From: Rhinopithecus roxellana
Taxonomy: Eukaryota; Chordata; Mammalia; Primates; Cercopithecidae
Assembly (NCBI RefSeq): GCF_007565055.1
Contig: NC_044558.1
Coordinates: 127,212,235 to 127,276,234, forward strand
Length of the DNA: 64,000 nt
Reading direction: 5' to 3'
The translations under genes were made by a program, and so were the position numbers. Positions 47,155-59,189 of this stretch are shown in pieces. Numbering within the stretch: position 1 is the first letter of the stretch; each line of letters opens with the position of its first letter. The notes below the pieces were generated by a model that saw only the letters and a list, made by a program, of their open reading frames with translations, did not search any database and was not told the origin of the DNA.

Positions 47155-48483
47155 GAATATCCTTGATGAACATTGATGTAAAAATCCTCAACAAGATACT
47201 TGTAAAACAAATCCGGCAGCACATCAATGGTGTATATACAGGGAGTTAATTCACCACGATAAAGTAGGCTTCATCCTTGGGAAGCAAGGTTGGTCCAACA
47301 TAGACAAATCAATAAATGTGATTCATCATACAAACAGAACAAAAGACAAAAACCGCATGATTATCTCAATAGATGCAGAAAAGGCTTTTGATAAAATTGA
47401 ACATCTCTTCATGTCAAAAGCCCTCCATAAACTGGACAATGAAGGAACATACTTCAAAATAAGAGCCATCTATGAGAAAACCACAGCCAACATAATATTG
47501 AATGGGCAAAATCTGGAAGCATTCTGTTTGAGAACAAGCACAAGACAACAATATCCTATCTCACCACTCCTATTCAACATAGTATTGGAAGTCCTGGCCA
47601 GAGCAATCAGGCAATAGAAAGAAATAAAAGGCATCCAACTATAAACAGAGGAAATCAAATTATCTCTCTTTGCAGACAGTATGATTCTACACCTAGAAAA
47701 CTCCATAGTTTCTATCCAAAAAGTCTTAGAACTGATAAACAACTTCAGTAAAGTCTCTGGATACAAAATCAATGTAGAAAAATGGGTAGCATTTCTATAA
47801 ACACACAACATCCAAGTGGAGAGCCAGGTCAAGAATGCAATCCCATTCACAACTGCCACAAAAAGAATAAAATAGGAATACAGCTAACCAGGGAGGTGAA
47901 AGATCTCTACAATGAGAATTATAAAACTGCTCAAAGAAATCAGAGACAAACAAATGGAAAACATTCCATGCTCATGGATAGGAAGAATCAATATGGTTAA
48001 AATGGTCATACTGCACAAAACAATTTCCAGATTCAATGACATTGGTAGTTTGATAGGAATAACATTGTACAGGACTAGGAAAAACTATTTTAAAATTCAT
48101 ACGGAATCCAAAAAGGCCTAAATAGCCAAGGCAATCCTAATCAAAAAGAACAAAGTTGGAGGCATCACATTACCGAACTTAAAACTTTATTACAGGGCTA
48201 CAGATACTAAAACAGCACGGCACTGGTACAAAACAGACACATAGACCACGGAACAGAATAGAAAGCACAAAAATAATGCCACATACAACCATCTGAAATT
48301 TGACAAAACTAACAAAAACAAGCAATGAGGAAAGGACTTCTCATTCAATAAATGTTACTAGCCAGTTGCCTAGTCATATGCAAAAGATTGAAATTGGACT
48401 CCTATCTTAATTCAACCACATACAAAAATCAAGATGGATTAAATATTTAAGTACAAAACTTAAAACTATAAAACCTCTAGACT

Positions 48484-51066
48484 ATAAACACCTCTATGCA
48501 AATAAACTAGAAAATCTAGAAGAAATGGATAATTTCCTGGACACTTACACTCTTCCAAGACTAAACCAGGAAGAAGTTGAATCCCTGAATAGACCAATAG
48601 CAGGCTCTGAAATTGAGGCAATAATTAATAGCCTACCAACCAAAAAAAGTCCAGGACCAGATGGATTCACAGCTGAATTCTACCAGAGGTACAAGGAGGA
48701 GCTGGTACCATTCCTTCTGAAACTATTCCAATCAATAGAAAAAGAGGGAATCCTCCCTAACTCATTTTATGAGGCCAACATCATCCTGATACCAAAGCCT
48801 GGCAGAGACACAACAAAAAAAGAGAATTTTAGACCAATATCCCTGATGAACATCGATGCAAAAATCCTCAATAAAATACTGGCAAACCGGATTCAGCAGC
48901 ACATCAAAAAGCTTATCCACCATGATCAAGTGGGCTTCATCCCTGGGATGCAAGGCTGGTTCAACATTCACAAATCAATAAACGTAATCCAGCATATAAA
49001 CAGAACCAAAGACAAGAACCACATGATTATCTCAATAGATGCAGAAAAGGCCTTTGACAAAATTCAACAGCCCTTCATGCTAAAAACGCTCAATAAATTC
49101 GGTATTGATGGAACGTAACTCAAAATAAGAGCTATTTATGACAAACCCACAGCCAATATCATACTGAATGGGCAAAAACTGGAGAAAATTCCCTTTGAAA
49201 ACTGGCACAAGACAGGGATGCCCTCTCTCACCACTCCTATTCAACATAGTGTTGGAAGTTCTGGCTAGGGCAATCAGGCAAGAGAAAGAAATCGAGGGTA
49301 TTCAGTTAGGAAAAGAAGAAGTCAAATTGTCCCTGTTTGCAGATGACATGATTGTATATTTAGAAAACCCCATTGTCTCAGCCCAAAATCTCCTTAAGCT
49401 GATAAGCAACTTCAGCAAAGTCTCAGGATACAGAATTAATGTGCAAAAATCACAAGCATTCTTATACACCAGTAACAGACAAACAGAGAGCCAAATCATG
49501 AATGAACTTCCATTCACAATTGCTTCAAAGAGAATAAAATACCTAGGAATCCAACTTACAAGGGATGTAAAGGACCTCTTCAAGGAGAACTACAAACCAC
49601 TGCTCAGTGAAATCAAAGAGGACACAAACAAATGGAAGAACATACCATGCCCATGGATAGGAAGAATCAATATCGTGAAAATGGCCATACTGCCCAAGGT
49701 AATTTATAGATTCAATGCCATCCCCATCAAGCTACCAATGAGTTTCTTCACAGAATTGGAAAAAACTGCTTTAAAGTTCATATGGAACCAAAAAAAAGCC
49801 CGCATTGCCAAGACAATCCTAAGTCAAAAGAACAAAGCTGGAGGCATCATGCTACCTGACTTCGAACTATACTACAAGGCTACAGTAACCAAAACAGCAT
49901 GGTACTGGTACCAAAACAGAGCTATAGACCAATGGAATAGAACAGAGTCCTCAGAAATAACACCACACATCTACAGCCATCTGATCTTTGACAAACCTGA
50001 GAGAAACAAGAAATGGGGAAAGGATTCCCTATTTAATAAATGGTGCTGGGAAAATTGGCTAGCCATAAGTAGAAAGCTGAAACTGGATCCTTTCCTTACT
50101 CCTTATATGAAAATTAATTCAAGATGGATTAGAGACTTAAATGTTAGACCTAATACCATAAAAACCCTAGAAGAAAACCTAGGTAGTACCATTCAGGACA
50201 TAGGCATGGGCAAGGACTTCATGTCTAAAACACCAAAAGCAATGGCAGCAAAAGCCAAAATTGACAAATGGGATCTAATTAAACTAAAGAGCTTCTGCAC
50301 AGCAAAAGAAACTACCATCAGAGTGAACAGGCAACCTACAGAATGGGAGAAAATTTTTGCAATCTACTCATCTGACAAAGGGCTAATATCCAGAACCTAC
50401 AAAGAACTCAAACAAATTTACAAGGGAAAAACAAACAACCCCATCAAAAAGTGGGGAAAGGATATGAACAGACATTTCTCAAAGGGAGACATTCATACAG
50501 CCAACAGACACATGAAAAAATGCTCATCATCACTCGCCATCAGAGAAATGCAAATCAAAACTACAATGAGACACCATCTCACACCAGTTAGAATGGCAAT
50601 CATCAAAAAGTGAGGAAACAACAGGTGCTGGAGAGGATGTGGAGAAATAGGAACACTTTTACACTGTTGGTGGGATTGTAAACTAGTTCAACCATTATGG
50701 AAAACAGTATGGCGATTCCTCAAGGATCTAGAACTAGATGTACCATATGACCCAGCCATCCCATTACTGGGTATATACCCAAAGGATCATAAATCATGCT
50801 GCTATAAAGACACATGCACACGTATGTTTATTGCGGCACTATTCACAATAGCAAAGACTTGGACTCAACCCAAATGTCCATCACTGACAGACTGGATTAA
50901 GAAAATGTGGCACATATACACCATGGAATACTATGCAGCCATAAAAAAGGATGAGTTTGTGTCCTTTGTAGGGACATGGATGCAGCTGGAAACCATCATT
51001 CTTAGCAAACTGTCACAAGAACAGAAAACCAAACACCGCATGTTCTCACTCATAGGTGGGAACTGA
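48484..51066 (+). pseudogene. L1 ORF2 C-terminal two-thirds (RT domain and C-terminal zinc-knuckle region), nearly open
   Basis: Two long open pieces, 48525-49118 (197 residues) and 49168-50613 (481 residues), are in different frames and separated by a TAA at 49116-49118 and a frameshift. The second holds 'TRQGCPLSPLLFN' and the catalytic 'LFADDMIVYL'. A single TGA at 50611-50613 then interrupts the frame, which continues in phase to the natural stop at 51064-51066, including the C-terminal Cys/His segment 'TLLHCWWDCKLVQP'. The endonuclease domain is absent, so it cannot act as a complete ORF2p. Confidence 0.9.
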
Positions 51067-51120
51067 ACAATGAGATCACTTGGACTCGGGAAAGGGAACA
51101 TCACACACTGGGGCCTATCA

Positions 51121-51144
51121 TGGGGAGGGGGGAGGGGGGAGGGA
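51121..51144 (+). repeat. G-rich polypurine tract in L1 3' UTR
   Basis: Four to five G runs of 3-6 separated by single A, the conserved polypurine tract of primate L1 3' UTRs. It has the run pattern needed for G-quadruplex formation. Confidence 0.85.
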
Positions 51145-51770
51145 TTGCATTGGGGAGTTATACATGATATAAATGATGAATTGATGGGTGCTGATGAGTT
51201 GATGGGTGCAGTACACCAACATGGCACAAGTATACATATGTAACAAACCTGCACATTATGTACATGTACCCTAGAACTTAAAGTATAATTTAAAAAAAAA
51301 AAAAAAAAAACTCTGGAAGATAACCTAGGCAATATAATTCTGTACATCTGAACAGGCAAACATTTCATGATAAAGATGCCAAAAGCAATTGCAACAAAAG
51401 CAAAAACTGACACATGGGGTCTAATTAACTTAAGAACTTCTGCACAGCCAAAGAAACTATCTACAGAGTAAATGGACAACCTACAGATGGGGAGAAAATA
51501 TTTGCAAACTATGCATCTGACGAAGATCTAATATCCAGCATCTATCTATAAGCACCTTAAACAAATTTACAAGAATGAAACAACCCTATTAAAAAGTGGA
51601 CAAAGGACATGAACAGAAACTTTTCAAAAGAAGACATACAAGTTTTTTTTTCCACATGTACCCAACAAGCATATGAAAAAAGCTCAACATTTAGAGAAAT
51701 GCCAATCAAAACCATAATGAGATACCATCTCACACCAGTCAGAATGCCTGTTATTGAATGTCAAAAAATA

Positions 51771-52077
51771 AGACCAGGTACAGTGGCTCACACCAGTAAT
51801 CCCAGTGCTTTGAGAGGACAAGAGGGATGGACCACTTGAGGCCAGGAGTTTGAGACCAGCCTGGTCAACATGGTGAAACCCTGTCTCTACTAAAAATATA
51901 AAAATCAGTCTGACGTGGTGGCACATGCCTGTAATCCCAGCCACTCAGGAGGCTCAGGCTTGAGAATCACTTGAGCCTGGGAGGTGGAGGTTGCAGTGAG
52001 CTGAGATCGAGAGCTGAGATCTGGGCAACCGAGAAAGACTCTGCTCAAAAACAAAAACAAAAACAAAACAAAACAAA
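51771..52077 (+). mobile_element. AluS, sense, inserted in the older sense L1
   Basis: Sense Alu from 'agaccaggtacagtggctc' to a CAAAA-repeat tail. Flanked by 'gtcaaaaaata' at 51760-51770 and 'gtcaaaaagta' at 52078-52088 (one mismatch). Older L1 text continues after it. It is the only clearly full-length sense-strand Alu in the window. Confidence 0.92.
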
Positions 52078-52727
52078 GTCAAAAAGTAACATGCTGGTGA
52101 GGTTGTGGAGAAAAGGGAACATTTATACACTGTTGTTGGGCGTGAAAATTGGTTCATCCATTGTGGAAAGCAGTGTGACCATTCCTCAAAGAGGTAAAAA
52201 CTGAATTACCATTTGATCCAGCAATCCCATTCCTGGGTGTATACCCAGAGAAGTGTACATCATTGTTACCACGAAGACATATGCATGTAAATGTTCATTG
52301 CAGCACTGTTCACAATAGCAAAGACACAGAGTCAACCTAAAAGCTCATCAGTGACACATTGGATAAAGAAAATGTGGTACATATACACCAGCGAATACCA
52401 AGCAGCTGTAGAAAAGAAGGAGATCATGTCTTTTGTGGGAGTTGGAGTCCATTATCCTTAATAAACTAATACAGGAACAGAAAACCAAATGCCACATGTT
52501 TTCACTTAGAAGTGGGAGGTAAATGATGAGAACTCATGGAAGAAAGGAAGGGAACAACAGACACTGGGGCCTACTTGAGGGTGGAATGTGGGAGGAGGAA
52601 GAGGAACAGAATAAATAACTATTGGGTCCTAGGCTTAGTACCTGGGTGTTGAAATAATCTGTGCAACAAATCTTCGTGACATAACAATCCTGCACAAGTA
52701 CCCGTGGACCTAAAATAAAAGTTTAAA

Positions 52728-52770
52728 ACACACACGCGCGCGCGCGCGCACACACACACACACACACACG
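52728..52770. repeat. Alternating (CA)/(CG)/(CA) tract
   Basis: A 43-bp strictly alternating purine-pyrimidine run: CA units, then seven CG steps (52735-52748), then about 10 CA units. It replaces the tail of the older sense L1. CG/CA alternation is a strong Z-DNA sequence type. Confidence 0.93.
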
Positions 52771-52805
52771 GAAAAAAAACCCCCAGAAACAAAACCAGTC
52801 TGTCC

Positions 52806-53775
52806 TCTTTTCTGTGGGAGAGCTGCACTGTGCAGGGGCTCCTTGCCACTCCCTAATTGCTGCTTGCTCTCCAGTGCAAGAATGCCACAGCAGCGGGGGC
52901 TGCAAGACAGCTACAAGGGCAGCTGGTCTCTTCCTCTGGGAGCTCCGACCCAGGGAAGTGCAAAGCTGCTACCGGCCTGAGAGCCCTGGTTGGGGGGGTG
53001 GCTGAAGTCCAGCGTGTGTGTGCGGGGGAGTAGGTCTTGCCCCGTGAGGAGGAGCAGGATTGGGGAACTACGTGAAAAATAGTCTGGCTGCTTTTCAGTG
53101 GAATGGCTGGGCTATGCAGGAGATCAGCGACGGGGGCTGTCAGCAGAACTGGCAGCTGACGTCTTCTGGGAGCTTTGTTCCAGGGAAGTGCAGAGCTGCT
53201 ACCGGCCTGAGAGTCCAGACGGGGCGTGGCTGGAGAGCCAGGCCAGTGGGCCTTACCCCGTTAAGATGCAGGGGAGGCAAGGTCTGCATTTGCTTCTCAG
53301 CGACTAGATCAGGCTCCGTTCTTTGGGGAGTGCATGGGGATCCTGACTTTCTCTGCTGCCCCAGATGCAGCTGCTAATGCAGAGATGCCTGGGGATTCCA
53401 GGCTTCCGGGACTCTACGTGTGGCGTGTGCCTGAGTCGGGGCTATGCCCAGGCTCCACATAGTTCTCCATGTCAGACTGGAGGTCCCAGTGGGGTGGGCT
53501 CACAGGGCACCTGAGCCCAGGCTGCAGAAGTGTGAGTCCCCAGGGACTCTCACTCACTATTCTCCCCGCCTCTCCCGTGAAGGCAAGAAGCTCCCCCTGA
53601 CTCTGTGCCACTCTCCGGTATGAGATTGTCGTGCCTCACTCCTCTCCGTTCTCCATGGGTCGTTTCCTTGATAGATCTCAATGTGTCCACAACCAGATCT
53701 TCAATGTGTCCCATTGAAGATCTAGTAATTACTTGTCACTCTCTTCTCTCCATGAAAGTGGTGCACACTAGCGAT
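52806..53775 (-). repeat. Distal part of the antisense L1 5' UTR
   Basis: Continues the modular 5' UTR after the sense L1 complex. It carries two further 'gctgctaccggcctgagag' blocks (near 52966 and 53196) and CpG-bearing text to 53775. The minus-strand end ('gctagtgtgc') is about 20-25 bp short of a full L1 start, so this L1 was close to full length at its 5' end. Confidence 0.65.
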
Positions 53776-53782
53776 TTCCAGT

Positions 53783-56700
53783 CAACTTTTATTTTAGATT
53801 CAGGTGGTAAATGTGCAGGTTTGTTACCTGGGTATATTGCATGATGCTGAGGTTTGGGGTACAGTTAACACCCTCATACAGGTGCTGGAGCATAGTACGC
53901 AGTAGTGTTTTATTCTTTGCGCCCTCCCTCCTTCTCCCTGCTAGTAGTCTCCACTTCTGATTGTGGCCATTTTTATGTCCATATGTACCCAATGTTTAGC
54001 TCCCACATATAAGTGAGAGCATATGGTATTTGGTTTTCTTTTCTGCATTAATTTGCGTAGGATAATGGTCTCCAGCTGCATCTATGTTGCTGCAAAGGAC
54101 AAGATTTCATTCTTTTTTATGGCCGCATAGTATTCCATGGTGTAGCCAGTCTATTGTTGATCAGCACCTAGGTTGATTCCATGTCTTTGCAATTGTGAAT
54201 GGTGCTGAAATGTACATATGAATGCATGTGTCTTTCTGGTAGAATCATTTATTTACTTTTGGATGCATACATAGTAATGGGATTGCTGGGTCAAAAGGTA
54301 ATCCTGTTTTAAGTTCTTTGAGAAATCTCCAAACTGCTTTCCACAGTGACTGAACTAAATTGCATTCCCACCAACAGTGTACAAGTGTTCCATTTCTCCA
54401 CATCCTTGCCAACATCTGTTTTTTGACTTTTAGTTTTTTGACTTTGGCTGTTCATTCTGACTGGTGTGAGATGGTATCTCATTGTGGTTTTGATTTGCAT
54501 TTCTTCAGTGATTAGTGATGTTAAGCATTTTTTCATATGTTTGTTGGCTGCTTTCGTGTCTTCTTTTGAGGAGTGTCTATTTGTGTGTTTTGCCCATGGA
54601 CAATGGAGTTTTGTTGTTGTTGTTGATTTATTTAGGTTCCTTATAGCTTCTAGATATTAGACCTTTATTGGACGCATAGTTTGCAAATATTGTCTCCCAC
54701 CCTGTAGGTTGTCTGTTTACCATTGATAGTTTCTTTTCCTGAACAGAAGCTCGTTTGTTTAATTAGGTCCCGCTTGCCAATTTTTTTTTTTTTTTTTTGG
54801 TTGCAACTGCTTTTGAGGAGTTAGTCATAAATTCTTTCCCAAGACTGATGTGCAGAATGGTGTTTTCTAGGTTTTCTCCTAGTATTCTTATAGTTTGATG
54901 TCTTAGATTTAAATCTTTAATTCATGATCATCTTTAATTCATCATCATTTAGTTAATTTTTATATATGGTACAAAGAAGGGGTCCAGTTTTATTCTTCTG
55001 CATATGGCTAGCCAGTTGTCCCAGTACCATTTACTGAATAGGGAATTCTTTCCCCATTGCTTATTTTTGTTAATTTTGTTGAAGACCAGATGACTGTAGG
55101 TGCGTGGCTTTATTTTTGGGTTCTCTATTCTATTCCATTGGTCTATATGTTTGTTTTTGTATCACTACTATGGTGTTTTGGTTACTGTAGCCTTCTAGTA
55201 TTGTTTGAAGTCAAGTAATGTGATACCTCCAGCTTTGTTTATTTTGCTTAAAATTGCTTTGGCTATTCAGGATCTTTTTTATTTTTGGTTGCATATGAAT
55301 TTTAGCATAGTTTTTCCTAGTTCTGTGAAAAATGACATTGGTAGATGATAGGAATAGCGTTGAATCTGTAGAGTGCTTTGGGCAGTAAGGATATTTTAAT
55401 TCGGTTCTTCCAATCCTTGTGCATGGAACGTTTTTCCATTTGTTTTGTCATGTTTCTTTCAGCTCTGTTTTGTAGTTCTCCTTATAGACATCTTTTATCT
55501 CTTTGGTTAGATGTATTCCTAGGTATATTTTTGTGGCTATTGTTAATAAAACTGCATTTTTAATTTGACTCTCAACTTGAATGTAATTGGTGTATATAAA
55601 TGCTATTGAATTTTATACATTGATTTTGTATCATAAAACTTTATTGAAGCTGTTTATCGGTTCTAAGAGCCTTTTAGTTGCATCTTTAGGGTTTTCTAGG
55701 TATGGAATCATATCATCTATGGAGAGAGATAGTTTAAGTTATTATTTTTCCTGTTTGTATGCCTTTCATTTATTTCTCTTGCCTTATTGCCCTGGCTAGC
55801 ACTTCCTGTACTATGTTGAATAGAAATGGTGAGAATGGGCCTGTTACTTGTTTTATTCTAGTTCTTGGAAGGAATACTTTCAGTTTTTTCCTGCTAAGTA
55901 TGATGCTGACTGTGGGTTTGTCAGAGATGCTTCTTACTATTTTGAGGTATGTTCCTTACATGCCTAGTTTCTTGTGGGTTTTTTTTTTTTTTTTTTTTAG
56001 TCGTTAAGCTATGGTGGATTTTATTGAAAGCTTTGTCTGTGTCTATTGAGATGATTTTATGGTTTTTGTTTTTAATTGTTTATATAGTGGATTACTTTTA
56101 TTGATTTGCACATGTTGAGCCAACCTTGAACCACAGGAATGACTCTTAATCACAATAGACTAGCTTTTTGTTGTGCTTCTGTACTTGGTTTGCTAGTATT
56201 TTGTTGAGGATTTTTGCACTGGGGTTATTGGTCTGTAGTTAATTTTCTTGTTTTATCTTTGTCAGGTCTTAGTATCAGGGTGATGCTGGCTTTGTAGTTA
56301 GGGAGGAGTACCTCCTCCTCAATTTTTGTACCAGCTCTTCTTTGTACATCTGGTAGAATTTGCTTGTGAATCCATCTGGTCCAGGGCTTTTCTGGTTGGT
56401 AGCTTTTTTTTTTTTTTTTAAATTACTGATTCAATTTTGGGACTCAATATTGTTCTGGTCAAGGTTTCAATTTCTTCCTAATTTATCCTTGCGAGATTGT
56501 GTTTCCAGGGATTTATCCATTTACTCTGGATTTTCTAGTTTGTGTACGTAGAGGTGTTCATAAAGTCTCTGAGGATTGTTTGTGTTTCTGTATTTCTATC
56601 AATTTCTATCTGTATTTCTATCCATTTACTCTGGATTTTCTAGTTTGTGGGCATAGAGGTGTTCATAAAGTCTTTGAGGATCAGTTGTAATGTCACCTTT

Positions 56701-58690
56701 GTCATTTCTGATTGTGTTTATTTGGATCTTTGCTCTTTTTTCTTTGTTAAGCTTGCTAGTGGTCTATGAATCTTGTTTATCCTTTCAAGGAACTAAGTTT
56801 TAGTGTCACTGATTCTTTGTATGGATTTCTGGGTCATAAGTTTATTCAGTTCTGCTCTGATTTTAGTCATTTATTTTCCACTGCTAGTATGGGGGCAGTT
56901 TATTTTTGTTTTTCGAATTCTTCTAGGTGTGATGTTAATTTGGGATCTACTTAACTTTTTGAGACAGGCAGTTAGTGCTATCAACTTTCCTCTTAATATT
57001 GCTTTTGCTGCATCTCAGAGATTTTTGTGTGTTGTGTCCTTGTTTTCCTTTATTTCGATTTTTTCTTGATTTCTGCTTTAATTTTGTTGTTTACCCAAAA
57101 GTCAGTAGCAAGTTGTTTAATTTCCATGTAGTTGTCTGGTTTTTATAGATCTTCATGGTATTGATTTCTATTTTTATTCCACTGTGGTCTGAGAGTATAG
57201 TTTGTATAATTTTGATATTTTCAATTTATTGAGGCTTGCTTTATGGCAGAACATGTAGTTGATCTTGGAGTATGCTCTATGTGCAGATGAGAAGAATGTA
57301 TATTCTGTGGTTTATAAGTGGAATATTCTGTAGATGTCTATTAGACCCTGTTGGTCAGTGGTCGATTTTCACTCCAGAATTTCTTTGCTCGTTTTCTGCC
57401 TCAATGATTTGTTTAATGCTGTTATTAAGATGTTTATGTCCCCTGCCATTGTTTTGTTACTGTCCAAGTCTTTTCATAGCTGCTGATTTTACGAATTTTG
57501 GTGTTCCGATGTTGGGTGCATATGTATTTAGAATAGTTAAGCCTTCTTGTTAAACTGAACTCACTATCATTATGTAGCGCTCTTCCCTGCCTTTTTTTAA
57601 ACTGCTGTTTGTTTACAGTCTGTTTTGTCTGAAATAAGAATAGCAACTCCTGATCTCTTTTGTTTTCCATTTGCATGGTAGACTTTACTTTGACTATGAG
57701 TGTTGTTATATGTGAAATGATTCTCTTGAAGACAGCAGAGGGATGGGTCTTATTTTTTTATTCCAATTTGGCACTCTGTGCCTTTTAAGTGAGGTGTTTA
57801 GATCATTTACTTTTTAAAATTTATTATTTATTTATTTATTTTTATTTGAGACAGTCTCGTTCTGTCCCCCAGGCTGGAGTTTGGCTCACTGCAAGCTCTG
57901 CCTCCCAGGTTCTGGCCATTATCCTGCCTCAGCCTCCTGAGTAGCTGGGACTACAGGTGCCTGCCACCATGCCTGGCTGATTTTTTGTATTTTTAATAGA
58001 GACTGGGTTTCACTGGGTTAGCCAGGATGGTCTCGATCTCCTGACCTCATGATCTGTCCGCCTTGGCCTCCCAAAGTGCTGGGATTACAGGAGTGAGCCA
58101 CCGCACCTGGCCAGATCATTTACATTTAAGGCTAATATTGTTATGTGAGGTTTTGATTCTATTGGGAAGTTGTTAGTATGTTGCTTTGTAGTTTCCATTG
58201 TGTGATTGCTTTATAGGGTCTTCAGGTTATGTACTGAAGTATATTTTGTGGTAGCAGAAAATTGTTCTTTCATTTCTATGTTTAGAACTTGCCTTAATGA
58301 TCTTGTGTAAGGCTGGTCTAGTGGTAACAAATTCCTTTAGCATCTGCTTATCTGCAAAAGGTTTTTTTTTGTTGTTGTTGTTTTCTCCACTTATGAGGCT
58401 TAGTTTGGTGGGATATGAAATTCTCGCTTGGAATTTCTTTTCTTGAAGAATGCTGAAAATAGGCCCTCAATCTGTCATGGCTTGCAAAGTTGCTGCTGAG
58501 ATGTCTGCTGTTAGCCTGATGGGATTCTCTTTATATGTGATCTGATCTTTTACCCTAGCTCCCTTTAAGATTTTGTTCTTTAGTGTTGACCTTGGACAGT
58601 CTGATGACTATATGCCTTGGTGATGTGCATTTTGTCTAGTATCTCACAGGTGTTCCCAGGATTTTTTTTTTATATCTGGATGTCTAACTC
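53783..58690 (-). mobile_element. Long antisense L1 (older L1P/L1M), 3' UTR to ORF1, split by Alu
   Basis: 3' UTR ('cttttattttagattcagg', 'tagctcccacatataagtg'), then complete but frameshifted ORF2 (about 54020-58130) and the C-terminal part of ORF1 to 58690. Both ORFs are riddled with stops. T tracts at about 54781-54799 and 55980-55999 are expansions. 5'-truncated in ORF1. Confidence 0.86.
57811..58112 (-). mobile_element. Alu (S/Y-like), antisense, inserted in L1
   Basis: Two-monomer Alu with a TTTA-rich tail and a small deletion in the left monomer ('ctggagtttggctcactg'). Flanked by the perfect 11-bp direct repeat 'agatcatttac' at 57800-57810 and 58113-58123. Confidence 0.92.
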
Positions 58691-59180
58691 TCTAGCAAAA
58701 TTAAATAGATTTTATGGTTAAAATTAAATTTATTTAATACATTATTAAAATGTTTTCTATATTATTAAATATATTTTAAAACATATATTTTAGCATACGA
58801 TGTTTCATCATGTGATTAAATCACAATTTAAACATTCTCATGTTAATGGATTATATTTTTGATGTCATGAAGACTGCAGTAAATGTATTTGTGTATAAAA
58901 CTTGTTTTTGATATTTTGGCTTTGTGTTACGTAATACCCACAAAAGTAGAATTACTGAGTCAAAGAGCAAACATTTTTAATTCTTTAATGTTGTTTTTCA
59001 AGAAATGGCAGAAATAGGTTATAATATAGAGACATGCATAAAAAATTACTTTTTTTTGAGTGGTTAGTATATAACCTACATTTGTCTTTTTTTCTTTTTA
59101 TATTATTTTTTATGAGAAGACCTAAAGTTAATAGAACAGTGTAAAATAACTACTTATATTTAAAGTACCTATTTTAAAGG
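58691..59180. other. AT-rich sequence with a likely old L1M scrap
   Basis: Mostly unassigned. The stretch at about 58850-59000 ('aaagtagaattactgagtca') resembles antisense L1M ORF2 C-terminal text, but it is short and diverged. Confidence 0.4.
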
Positions 59181-59189
59181 AACTCAAAT

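Larger units (their letters stand above)
48481..51315 (+). mobile_element. Youngest L1 in the window, sense, 5'-truncated, probably cercopithecid-specific lineage
   Basis: About 2.8 kb, starting in ORF2 ('actataaacacctctatgc') and ending with a 3' UTR carrying a G-rich polypurine tract, 'aacaaacctgcacatt', 'ctagaacttaaag' and a poly(A) of about 18. It is much closer to the active primate L1 text than all other copies here. It lies within the older sense L1, whose ORF2 text resumes at 51316. Confidence 0.92.
47155..52730 (+). mobile_element. Sense L1 (older L1P), 5'-truncated, inserted in the antisense L1 5' UTR and itself split
   Basis: The first part, 47155-48480, starts in the ORF2 RT domain ('LMNIDVKILNK'-type text) and runs through the C-terminal half. 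The second part, 51316-52730, completes ORF2 and the 3' UTR ending 'cctaaaataaaagttt'. The tail has become a CA/CG repeat. Flanking similarity ('aaaacagcttggcc' at 47141-47154; 'aaaaccagtctgtcc' near 52791-52805) is consistent with a diverged target duplication. The RT box reads F-A-D-S near 47674. Confidence 0.85.
42645..53775 (-). mobile_element. Long antisense L1 (L1P, older) with extended modular 5' UTR, split by a sense L1
   Basis: From left to right on the plus strand: the ORF2 RT-proximal and endonuclease region (42660-44103), ORF1 (about 44219-45120) and 5' UTR (45120-47154, then 52806-53775). The 5' UTR stops just short of a canonical L1 start (its minus strand begins near 'gctagtgtgc'). 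A sense L1 complex occupies 47155-52805, inside the 5' UTR. The RT and 3' half are missing at the left junction or represented by 40905-41845. Confidence 0.82.

Noticed and set aside
49168..50613. 481-residue frame as a functional protein
   Set aside because: It is a 5'-truncated L1 ORF2 without endonuclease. The upstream frame is shifted and a TGA ends it early.
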